A stretch of 64,000 nucleotides of DNA, from NCBI GenBank assembly GCA_002355495.1, contig AP017424.1:5707501-5771500 (forward strand), written 5' to 3'. The stretch is from Streptomyces laurentii. Its GTDB lineage: Bacteria; Actinomycetota; Actinomycetes; Streptomycetales; Streptomycetaceae. Shown in pieces: positions 8,117 through 15,690 of the stretch. The position numbers and the translations under genes are program-made. Each line of letters begins with the position of its first letter. Position 1 is the stretch's first letter. Under the pieces are notes generated by a model, which saw only the letters and a program-made list of their open reading frames with translations, did no database searches and had not been told where the DNA came from.

Positions 8117-9550
8117 GTGACCAGCACCGCCGAGGCCCCGCCTCCGCCGTCCCCCGAAGGCCGGTCGGCCCACCCCGACCACATCGGGCACGTCATCTTC
8201 ATCACGGCGTCCGCGGCCATGGGCGGCTTCCTCTTCGGCTACGACAGCGCCGTCATCAACGGCGCCGTCGAAGCGATCCGCGACCGCTACAACATCGGCT
8301 CCGCCACGCTCGCCCAGGTCATCGCCATCGCCCTGATCGGCTGCGCCATCGGCGCCGCCACCGCGGGCCGGATCGCCGACCGCATCGGCCGCATCCGGTG
8401 CATGCGGATCGCCTCCGTCCTCTTCACCATCAGCGCCGTCGGCTCGGCGCTCCCCTTCGCCCTCTGGGACCTCGCCTTCTGGCGGATCGTCGGCGGCTTC
8501 GCCATCGGCATGGCGTCGGTGATCGGCCCCGCCTACATCGCCGAGGTCGCCCCCGCCGCGTACCGCGGCCGCCTCGGGTCCTTCCAGCAGGCCGCCATCG
8601 TCATCGGCATCGCCATCTCCCAGCTCGTCAACTTCGGCATCCTCCAGATCGCCGGCGGCGAGCAGCGCGGCAAGATCGGCGGCCTCGAGGCATGGCAGTG
8701 GATGCTCGGCGTGATGGTCGTACCGGCCCTGCTCTACGGGATGCTCTCCTTCGCCATCCCCGAGTCCCCCCGCTACCTCATCGCCTCCGGCCGGCCCGAC
8801 AAGGCCAAGAAGGTGCTCGCCGAAGTCGAGGGCCACGGCGTCGACCTGGACCGCCGCGTCGCCGAGATCGACCAGGCCATGCGCAGCGAACACAAGTCCA
8901 CGTTCGGGGACCTGTTCACCCCCGGCAGCAAGATCAAATTCCTGCCCATCGTCTGGGTCGGCATCGGACTGTCCGTCTTCCAGCAGCTCGTCGGCATCAA
9001 CGTCGCCTTCTACTACTCCGCGACCCTCTGGCAGTCCGTCGGCATCGACCCGTCAGGCTCCTTCTTCTACTCGTTCACCACATCGATCATCAACATCATC
9101 GGCACGGTCATCGCCATGGTCCTCGTCGACCGCATCGGCCGCCGCCCGCTCGCCCTCATCGGATCCACCGGCATGGCCACCGCCCTGGGCGTCGAAGCCT
9201 GGGCCTTCTCCGCCGAACTCGTCCACGGCAAGCTCCCCAGCCCCCAAGGCGCGATCGCCCTCGTCGCCGCCCACGTCTTCGTACTCTTCTTCGCCCTGTC
9301 GTGGGGCGTGGTCGTCTGGGTCTTCCTCGGCGAGATGTTCCCCAACCGCATCCGCGCGGCCGCCATCGGCGTCGCCGCCTCCGCCCAGTGGATCGCCAAC
9401 TGGGCCATCACCGCCAGCTTCCCGTCCCTCGCCGGCTGGAACCTGTCCGGCACCTATGTCATCTACGCGTCCTTCGCGGTCCTCTCGATCCCGTTCGTGC
9501 TCCTGTTCGTGAAGGAGACGAAGGGCAAGACGCTGGAGGAGATGGGGTAG
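8117..9550 (+). CDS. glcP: MFS sugar transporter, probable glucose permease
   Basis: A 477-residue, 12-helix major facilitator of the sugar-porter family. Signatures include GFLFGYDSAVINGA in helix 1, DRIGRIRCM and DRIGRRPL loop motifs, PESPRYL after helix 6, FQQLVGIN in helix 7, and KETKGKTLEEM at the C-terminus. In S. coelicolor the gene at this position (SCO5578, as I recall) encodes the main glucose permease, so proton-coupled glucose uptake is the best call. The GTG at 8117 follows GAGGAG with close spacing; an upstream frame to 8030 is unsupported. It stands alone between smc and ftsY. Confidence 0.9.
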   Translation: MTSTAEAPPPPSPEGRSAHPDHIGHVIFITASAAMGGFLFGYDSAVINGAVEAIRDRYNIGSATLAQVIAIALIGCAIGAATAGRIADRIGRIRCMRIASVLFTISAVGSALPFALWDLAFWRIVGGFAIGMASVIGPAYIAEVAPAAYRGRLGSFQQAAIVIGIAISQLVNFGILQIAGGEQRGKIGGLEAWQWMLGVMVVPALLYGMLSFAIPESPRYLIASGRPDKAKKVLAEVEGHGVDLDRRVAEIDQAMRSEHKSTFGDLFTPGSKIKFLPIVWVGIGLSVFQQLVGINVAFYYSATLWQSVGIDPSGSFFYSFTTSIINIIGTVIAMVLVDRIGRRPLALIGSTGMATALGVEAWAFSAELVHGKLPSPQGAIALVAAHVFVLFFALSWGVVVWVFLGEMFPNRIRAAAIGVAASAQWIANWAITASFPSLAGWNLSGTYVIYASFAVLSIPFVLLFVKETKGKTLEEMG

Positions 9551-9788
9551 GCGGGTACGCCTTCGGGCGCGGAGGTACGGGGGAGGGGGCGGCCCGCACG
9601 GGTAGGCGCCGAGAGCGAACCCCGCACGCGACCGTGCCCGGGGTAGGCCCTTCCCGTACGCGTCGGTGGCACCGGCAAGGAGTGCCCCGCATGGCATCGC
9701 GCCCCGGGCGGGACCGGCATTCCGGCCTCGCCCCACCCGTCCCGGGAGTCGCCGTCGGGCGCCGAATGTCACGCATACTGGACGGACC

Positions 9789-11051
9789 ATGGAACTCATC
9801 CTTGCTGTAGTCATCGCTGTCGTCGTCGCGGTCGCCGTGACCGGCGGGCTCGTGATCAGCGGTCGCAAGAAGAAGCAGCTGCCGCCGGCCGAGCCGCCGT
9901 CCACCGCGCCGACCATCACCGCGCCCCCCGCCGAGCCGCATGTCGGCGACGAGGCGGAGGCGCCGCGGGAAGAAACACGCCGGACCGTCGAGGAGGTCGG
10001 ACTCCCGGAGACGGAGACGGAGACGGAGACGGAGACGGAGACGGCCGAGGCGACCGCGGAGCCCGAGGCTCCCGTCGTCACCGAGCCGGAGGCCCCGGCG
10101 GCGCCCGCCGTCGAGGTGCCCGAGCCGACCGCCGGCCGCCTGGTGCGGCTGCGGGCGCGGCTCTCCCGCTCCCAGAACTCGCTCGGCAAGGGACTGCTCA
10201 CGCTGCTGTCCCGCGAGCACCTCGACGAGGACACCTGGGAGGAGATCGAGGAGACCCTCCTCACCGCCGACGTCGGTGTCGCGCCCACCCAGGAGCTGGT
10301 CGAGCGGCTGCGTGACCGGGTCAAGGTGCTCGGCACCCGTACCCCCGAGGAGCTGCGCGGCCTGCTGCGCGAGGAGCTCGTCGCCCTGCTCGGCCCGGAC
10401 CTCGACCGCGCCGTGAAGACCGAGAGCCCCGAGGACGTCCCGGGCGTCGTCATGGTCGTCGGCGTCAACGGCACCGGCAAGACCACCACCACCGGCAAGC
10501 TGGCCCGCGTCCTCGTCGCCGACGGCAAGTCCGTCGTCCTCGGCGCCGCCGACACCTTCCGCGCCGCCGCCGCCGACCAGCTCCAGACCTGGGGCGACCG
10601 GGTCGGCGCCCGTACCGTGCGCGGCCCCGAGGGCGGCGACCCGGCCTCGATCGCGTACGACGCGGTCAAGGAAGGCATCGCGGAGAAGGCCGACGTCGTC
10701 CTCATCGACACGGCCGGCCGGCTGCACACCAAGACCGGCCTCATGGACGAGCTGGGCAAGGTCAAGCGCGTCGTCGAGAAGCACGGCCCGCTCGACGAGG
10801 TGCTCCTCGTCCTCGACGCCACCACCGGCCAGAACGGTCTCATCCAGGCCCGTGTCTTCGCCGAGGTCGTCGCCATCACCGGCATCGTGCTGACCAAGCT
10901 CGACGGCACCGCGAAGGGCGGCATCGTCATCGCCGTCCAGCGTGAGCTGGGTGTCCCGGTGAAGCTGATCGGCCTGGGCGAGGGCCCGGACGACCTGGCG
11001 CCGTTCGAGCCGGGCGCGTTCGTCGACGCGCTCATCGGCGACCCGTCCTGA
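9789..11051 (+). CDS. ftsY: Signal recognition particle receptor FtsY
   Basis: A 420-residue SRP receptor GTPase that docks ribosome-SRP complexes at the membrane. Unlike most bacterial FtsY it begins with a transmembrane helix (MELILAVVIAVVVAVAVTGG), then an acidic linker with six ET repeats (about residues 74-85), then the NG domain: GVNGTGKTTTTGKLA (G1), DTFRAAAADQL, DTAGRLHTKTGLMDEL (G3) and LTKLDGTAKGG (G4). The ATG at 9789 lies about 10 bases after CATACT (9774-9779) with only weak ribosome-binding sequence, so translation may be nearly leaderless. Its partner ffh lies at 15691. Confidence 0.97.
   Translation: MELILAVVIAVVVAVAVTGGLVISGRKKKQLPPAEPPSTAPTITAPPAEPHVGDEAEAPREETRRTVEEVGLPETETETETETETAEATAEPEAPVVTEPEAPAAPAVEVPEPTAGRLVRLRARLSRSQNSLGKGLLTLLSREHLDEDTWEEIEETLLTADVGVAPTQELVERLRDRVKVLGTRTPEELRGLLREELVALLGPDLDRAVKTESPEDVPGVVMVVGVNGTGKTTTTGKLARVLVADGKSVVLGAADTFRAAAADQLQTWGDRVGARTVRGPEGGDPASIAYDAVKEGIAEKADVVLIDTAGRLHTKTGLMDELGKVKRVVEKHGPLDEVLLVLDATTGQNGLIQARVFAEVVAITGIVLTKLDGTAKGGIVIAVQRELGVPVKLIGLGEGPDDLAPFEPGAFVDALIGDPS
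10008..10043 (+). repeat. Six tandem copies of GAGACG inside ftsY
   Basis: Six exact hexamers encode six Glu-Thr dipeptides in the acidic linker between the membrane helix and the NG domain. Exact tandem hexamers in a coding region are prone to copy-number change by slippage without breaking the frame. Confidence 0.95.
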
Positions 11052-11074
11052 TCCACCGGTACCCCCGTGGGTAC

Positions 11075-11118
11075 ACACGACCGAGGCCCCGCCGATGACG
11101 GCGGGGCCTCGGTCGTGT
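11075..11118. terminator. Strong bidirectional terminator
   Basis: A perfect 20-bp inverted repeat (11075-11094 with 11099-11118) encloses an ATGA loop. It lies between rightward ftsY and the leftward gene ending at 11138, so it can end both transcripts. Confidence 0.9.
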
Positions 11119-11137
11119 CCGGGCCGGAGACCCGGAC

Positions 11138-11803
11138 TCAGATACCGGCGCGGTGGGTGCGGTGGCAGATGTACGCCAGGGTGCCGAGCAGCAGCCTGGC
11201 CTCGGGCGGGGCGCCCGCCGTGTCCAGGGTCGGCGGGCGCAGCCAGCGCACCGGGCCGAGACCGCCGAGGTCCGAGGGCGGCGCGGTGACATGGGAGCCC
11301 GGACCCAGACACTGCAGATCCAGATCGGCGTCGTCCCAGCCCATCCGGTAGAGCAGCCGCGGCAGCCCCGCCGACGCGCCCGGCGCCACGAAGAACCGCG
11401 CCCGGCCGGTCGGCGTCACACACACCGGCCCCAGCGGCAGCCCCATGCGCTCCAGCCGGATCAGCGCCCGGCGGCCCGCCGCCTCCGCCACGTCCAGCAC
11501 GTCGAAGGCCCGGCCCACCGGCAGCAGCATCGCCGCCCCCGGATGGCGCGACCAGACCCTGGCCGCCTCGTCGAGACCCGCGCCGGCCGGGACCGGCTCG
11601 GCGAAGGACAGCGGATGCGCCCCCGGCGACGTACAGGCGGGATCTCCGCACGAGCAGTGCCCGGCCGGATCCGCCCGCGCCCCCGGGACCACGTCCCAGC
11701 CCCACAGTCCGGTGTACTCGGCCACCGCCGTGCACTCCATGGTGCGTACGCGGCGACGTGAGCCGGACCGCATCTCACGAATGCCGCCGATCGTGAAACC
11801 CAT
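11138..11803 (-). CDS. Prim-pol-like domain protein (bifunctional primase/polymerase family), possibly inactive
   Basis: A 221-residue protein resembling the N-terminal primase-polymerase domain seen in actinobacterial mobile elements. Recognisable parts are YTGLWGWDVVPGARA at the start, a Cys-rich insert (HCSCGDPACTSPGAHPL) that probably binds zinc, and the family end RLLYRMGWDD to HVTAPPSDLGGLGPVRWL. The strand that normally carries the metal-binding DxD reads FDVLDVAEAAG here, so catalytic activity is doubtful. The ATG at 11803 has GGAGGG just upstream. It is divergent from nsdA, as I recall from other streptomycetes. Confidence 0.75.
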   Translation of the reverse strand: MGFTIGGIREMRSGSRRRVRTMECTAVAEYTGLWGWDVVPGARADPAGHCSCGDPACTSPGAHPLSFAEPVPAGAGLDEAARVWSRHPGAAMLLPVGRAFDVLDVAEAAGRRALIRLERMGLPLGPVCVTPTGRARFFVAPGASAGLPRLLYRMGWDDADLDLQCLGPGSHVTAPPSDLGGLGPVRWLRPPTLDTAGAPPEARLLLGTLAYICHRTHRAGI

Positions 11804-12243
11804 GCCCCCTCCAACGGGTCGGACGCGCCGGTGGTTACGGACTGAATGTCCGTGCTCGCGCTTTGTCACGCTCCGCCACGCCCAGGGATGGGATTTCTTG
11901 GGGTGTACGGATGCACGGTGGGTGGTGCGGAGCGTCGCGCGCGCCTCCTTGCGCTGCGATGCGCCGCCCACGGTCCGTCGCATGTCAAGTGAATCGCGTC
12001 CGGCGCGCCGCGCGTTCCAACGAAGGGGTGGCGAATGGTGGCGTTTCCCTAAACGCCATGTCCGGAGGGGTGATCGTAGGATTACCTTCGGTACGCGAAC
12101 CCCCGCCGTCGAGGACGAAAGACAGTCCGCCAGAGCTAATCCGGCTTCTGTTCGAAGGAGGGCAAACGCCGGACGGGGCCCGGAAGACAGGGCATCCTGG
12201 CAGGGGATTCCGAGGGCGACATCAGGCAGATGGGGGCGTTCCA
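11804..12243. promoter_or_regulatory. Divergent control region of nsdA with a palindrome
   Basis: A 440-base gap between the leftward prim-pol-like gene and nsdA. The clearest element is the perfect inverted repeat TGGCGTTT-CCCT-AAACGCCA (12039-12058), about 185 bases before the nsdA start, which could be a repressor site. The rest shows no open frame with a start signal or known family. Confidence 0.5.
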
Positions 12244-13713
12244 GTGAGCGGCAACGGCGCGGACGGTACGGCTGCCGGAAAGCGCCCGAACGAGCAGCTG
12301 GGTTCCTGGTTCGTGCGCAGCGGCTGGTCCAAGGGCGAGCTGGCCCGCCAGGTGAACCGCCGGGCGCGGCAGATGGGCGCCCACCACATCTCCACCGACA
12401 CCTCCCGGGTGCGCCGCTGGCTCGACGGCGAACAGCCCCGCGAACCCATCCCGCGGATCCTCTCCGAGCTGTTCTCCGAACGCTTCGGCTCCGTCGTCGC
12501 CATCGAGGACCTCGGTCTGCGCACCGCCCACCAGACCCCGTCGGTCTCCGGCGTCGACCTGCCCTGGGCCGGCCCGCAGACCGTCGCCCTGCTCAGTGAG
12601 TTCTCCCGCAGCGACCTCATGCTCGCCCGCCGCGGCTTCCTCGGCTCCTCGCTCCAGATCGCCGCCGGGCCCGCCCTCATCGAACCCATGCAGCGCTGGC
12701 TGGTGCCCACCCCGGCCGCCGACGTCCCGGCCCCGCTCGCCGAGGAGCGGCGCGGCCACCGGCTCTCCCCGCTCGAACTCGACCTGCTGGAGTCGACCAC
12801 GGCGATGTTCCGCCAGTGGGACGCCCAGTGCGGCGGCGGACTGCGCCGCAAGGCCGTCGTCGGCCAGCTCCACGAGGTCACCGACCTCCTCCAGGAGTCC
12901 CAGCGGCCCGAACTCGCCGAGCGCCTCTTCCGCTGCGCCGCCGAGCTCGCCGAACTGGCCGGCTGGATGAGCTACGACGTCGGCCTCCAGCCCACCGCCC
13001 AGAAATACTTCGTGCTCGCCCTGCACGCCGCCAAGGAGGCCGGTGACAAGCCCCTCGGCTCGTACATCCTCTCCTCCATGAGCCGGCAGATGATCCACCT
13101 CGGACGGCCCGACGACGCCCTCGAACTCATCCACCTCGCCCAGTACGGCAGCCGCGACTGCGCCACCCCGCGCACCCAGTCCATGCTCTACGCGCTGGAG
13201 GCCCGCGCCTACGCCAACATGGGCCAGCCCGCCAAGTGCCGGCGCGCCGTGCGGATGGCCGAGGACACCTTCGCCGACGCCGGACTCGACGGCGAGCCCG
13301 ATCCCGACTGGATCCGTTTCTTCTCCGAGGCCGAGCTCAACGGCGAGAACTCCCACTCCTACCGCGACCTCGCCTATGTCGCCGGACGCTCCCCGACGTA
13401 CGCCTCGCTCGCCGAACCCGTCATGGAGCGGGCCGTCGAACTGTTCGCGAAGGACACGGAGCGCCAGCGTTCCTACGCCCTCAACCTCGTCGGCATGGCG
13501 ACCGTCCACCTCCTCAAGCGCGAGCCCGAGCAGTCCGTCGTCCTCGCCGAGCAGGCCCTCGGCATCGCCCGCAAGGTCCGCTCCGAGCGGCTCAACAACC
13601 GGCTGCGCAAGACCGTCGACACCGCGGCCCGCGACTTCGGCCACGTTGCCGAGGTCGTCCAGCTCACCGACCGGCTGACCGCCCTGCTCCCCGAGACGGC
13701 GGAAGCCGTCTGA
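12244..13713 (+). CDS. nsdA: Developmental/antibiotic regulator NsdA (TPR-like)
   Basis: A 489-residue protein very similar to S. coelicolor NsdA, known as a negative regulator of sporulation and antibiotic production. The N-terminus reads LGSWFVRSGWSKGELARQVNRRAR, a helix-turn-helix-like segment, followed by ISTDTSRVRRWLDGEQPREPIPRIL; the remainder is helical with TPR-type pairs (e.g. YFVLALHAAKEAGD, VLAEQALGIARKVR). I chose GTG 12244 because it matches the family N-terminus (VSGNGADG) with GGGGGCG upstream; the frame is open to 11863 but that part is the control region. A hairpin terminator follows. Confidence 0.92.
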   Translation: MSGNGADGTAAGKRPNEQLGSWFVRSGWSKGELARQVNRRARQMGAHHISTDTSRVRRWLDGEQPREPIPRILSELFSERFGSVVAIEDLGLRTAHQTPSVSGVDLPWAGPQTVALLSEFSRSDLMLARRGFLGSSLQIAAGPALIEPMQRWLVPTPAADVPAPLAEERRGHRLSPLELDLLESTTAMFRQWDAQCGGGLRRKAVVGQLHEVTDLLQESQRPELAERLFRCAAELAELAGWMSYDVGLQPTAQKYFVLALHAAKEAGDKPLGSYILSSMSRQMIHLGRPDDALELIHLAQYGSRDCATPRTQSMLYALEARAYANMGQPAKCRRAVRMAEDTFADAGLDGEPDPDWIRFFSEAELNGENSHSYRDLAYVAGRSPTYASLAEPVMERAVELFAKDTERQRSYALNLVGMATVHLLKREPEQSVVLAEQALGIARKVRSERLNNRLRKTVDTAARDFGHVAEVVQLTDRLTALLPETAEAV

Positions 13714-13847
13714 GACCGCGGCGCGCCGCGCCGCCCCCGACACCGGCCGCGCCGGCCGTCCCGTAAGCCCGACTCGGCTCCCCCGCCGCACAGGACACAC
13801 GGACGACCGACGCGGCCGGTCCTCGTGCGCCCGGTGCCGTACCGGGA

Positions 13848-13883
13848 GGACTCCCCGCCCGACTTCTCGGGCGGCGGGAGTCC
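13848..13883 (+). terminator. Terminator hairpin after nsdA
   Basis: GGACTCCCCGCCCGA pairs with the inverted copy ending at 13883 across a CTTC loop, about 14 bp with a 2-base bulge. It lies 135 bases after the nsdA stop. Confidence 0.7.
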
Positions 13884-13961
13884 GGGCTATGCCGGATCGC
13901 GCCCCCGGCGGGCACGCATATGCCCGGCCGTTCACGGTCGCGTAACACGCCCGCCGCCCCC

Positions 13962-13999
13962 GTCACCACGGCGAAACACCGCGCGGCACCGCCGGAAAC
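13962..13999 (+). promoter_or_regulatory. GlnR box upstream of amtB
   Basis: GTCAC (13962-13966), six bases, GAAAC (13973-13977), six bases, CGGCA (13984-13988), six bases, GAAAC (13995-13999). This is the exact 11-base periodicity of the Streptomyces GlnR consensus (gTnAC-n6-GaAAC-n6-GtnAC-n6-GAAAC) with only the third element degenerate. It lies about 100 bases before amtB, whose GlnR control is established in S. coelicolor. Confidence 0.8.
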
Positions 14000-14100
14000 C
14001 GGCCCGCGTCACGCTCGGGCGCAGTACCCCACCGTCCTCTGGCCCCGCCGTCCCGCCCGACGGGCACGGCCGCCGTCGACGTCGAGACGAGGAGACGCCG

Positions 14101-15546
14101 ATGACCGCAGCCCTCACCCCCCTGGCCGCCGCGGACCCGCCCGCCCTGTCCGCCGCCAACACCGGCTTCATGCTCCTCTGCACCGCCCTGGTCATGCTGA
14201 TGACCCCGGCCCTCGCCTTCTTCTACGGAGGCATGGTCCGCGCGAAGTCCACCGTCAACATGCTGATGATGAGCTTCGTCAGCCTCGGCATCGTCACCGT
14301 CCTGTGGGTGCTCTACGGCTTCAGCGTCGCCTTCGGCACCGACACCGCCTCCCTCGTCGGCTGGTCCTCCGACTACGCGGGCCTCGGCGGCATCGGCCTC
14401 ACCGAGCTGTGGCACGGCTCCACCGTCCCCGTGTACGTGTTCGCCGTCTTCCAGCTGATGTTCGCCGTCCTCACCCCCGCCCTCATCAGCGGCGCCCTCG
14501 CCGACCGCGTCAAGTTCACGGCCTGGGCGCTCTTCGTCGCCCTGTGGGTCACCGCCGTCTACTTCCCCGTCGCCCACTGGGTCTGGGGCAGCGGCGGCTG
14601 GCTGTACGAACTCGGCGTCATCGACTTCGCCGGCGGCACCGCCGTCCACATCAACGCCGGCGCCGCCGCCCTCGGCGTCATCCTCGTCATCGGCAAGCGG
14701 ACCGGCTTCCCCCACCGGCCGGCGCGCCCCCACAACCTCCCGCTCGTCATGCTCGGCGCCGGACTGCTCTGGTTCGGCTGGTTCGGCTTCAACGCCGGAT
14801 CGTGGCTCGGCAACGACGACGGCGTCGGCGCGGTCATGTTCCTCAACACCCAGGTCGCCACCGCCGCCGCCATGCTCGCCTGGCTCGGCTACGAGAAGCT
14901 CCGCCACGGCGCCTTCACCAGCCTCGGCGCCGCCTCCGGCGCCGTCGCCGGACTCGTCGCCATCACCCCCTCCGGCGGCTCCTGCTCCCCGCTCGGCGCC
15001 CTCGCGATCGGCGCGGTCGCCGGCGTGCTGTGCGCCATGGCCGTCGGCCTCAAGCACCGCTTCGGATACGACGACTCCCTCGACGTCGTCGGCGTCCACC
15101 TCGTCGGCGGGGTCGCCGGCTCGCTCCTCGTCGGCCTGTTCGCCACCGGCGGCGTCCAGTCCGACGCCCGCGGCCTCCTCTACGGCGGCGGCCTCGGCCT
15201 GCTCGGCATCCAGGCCCTCGGTGTCTTCGCCGTCCTCGGCTACTCGCTCCTCGTCTCCGCGCTCCTCGCCCTCGTCCTGCACCGGACGATCGGGATGCGG
15301 GTCGCCGAGGACGCCGAGATCACCGGCATCGACCGGGCCGAGCACGCCGAGGCCGCGTACGACCTCGCCGCAGACGACCTCGCCGAGGCCGACCGGGACG
15401 GCGGAGCCGGCGGGACGGACGGCGGCCATCCCGTACGCCCCGTCCTCGCTCCCGTCCCCGCGACCGTGGACACGACGGCCCTGGACACGACCCTGGACAC
15501 GACGGCCCCCGCGACGGCGGAGAAAAAGGAGAAAGTAGACGCCTGA
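14101..15546 (+). CDS. amtB: Ammonium transporter AmtB
   Basis: A 481-residue membrane ammonium channel with 11 predicted helices. Family motifs include LAFFYGGMVRAKSTVNMLMMSF, DFAGGTAVHINAGAAAL and the second pore half GVHLVGGVAGSLLVGLFA. The conserved C-terminal regulatory stretch (ITGIDRAEHAEAAYD) is present and is followed by an additional tail of some 65 residues ending in repeats of Asp-Thr-Thr. The ATG at 14101 has GAGGAG 6 bases upstream. A GlnR box precedes it. The PII gene glnK and glnD, which normally complete this operon, are missing: the next gene is ffh. Confidence 0.96.
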   Translation: MTAALTPLAAADPPALSAANTGFMLLCTALVMLMTPALAFFYGGMVRAKSTVNMLMMSFVSLGIVTVLWVLYGFSVAFGTDTASLVGWSSDYAGLGGIGLTELWHGSTVPVYVFAVFQLMFAVLTPALISGALADRVKFTAWALFVALWVTAVYFPVAHWVWGSGGWLYELGVIDFAGGTAVHINAGAAALGVILVIGKRTGFPHRPARPHNLPLVMLGAGLLWFGWFGFNAGSWLGNDDGVGAVMFLNTQVATAAAMLAWLGYEKLRHGAFTSLGAASGAVAGLVAITPSGGSCSPLGALAIGAVAGVLCAMAVGLKHRFGYDDSLDVVGVHLVGGVAGSLLVGLFATGGVQSDARGLLYGGGLGLLGIQALGVFAVLGYSLLVSALLALVLHRTIGMRVAEDAEITGIDRAEHAEAAYDLAADDLAEADRDGGAGGTDGGHPVRPVLAPVPATVDTTALDTTLDTTAPATAEKKEKVDA

Positions 15547-15690
15547 GGCCCGCGCACGCCGCCCCGGAACCCGGTCCCGGACAGCCGGAGCACACCGGAT
15601 CCGGCGGGCGCGGACACGGACATCGAGCGGCCGGATACCCTGGAGGGCAGTCCGTACGCCCGCCCACGACACCGAGGATCCGCGACCGCC

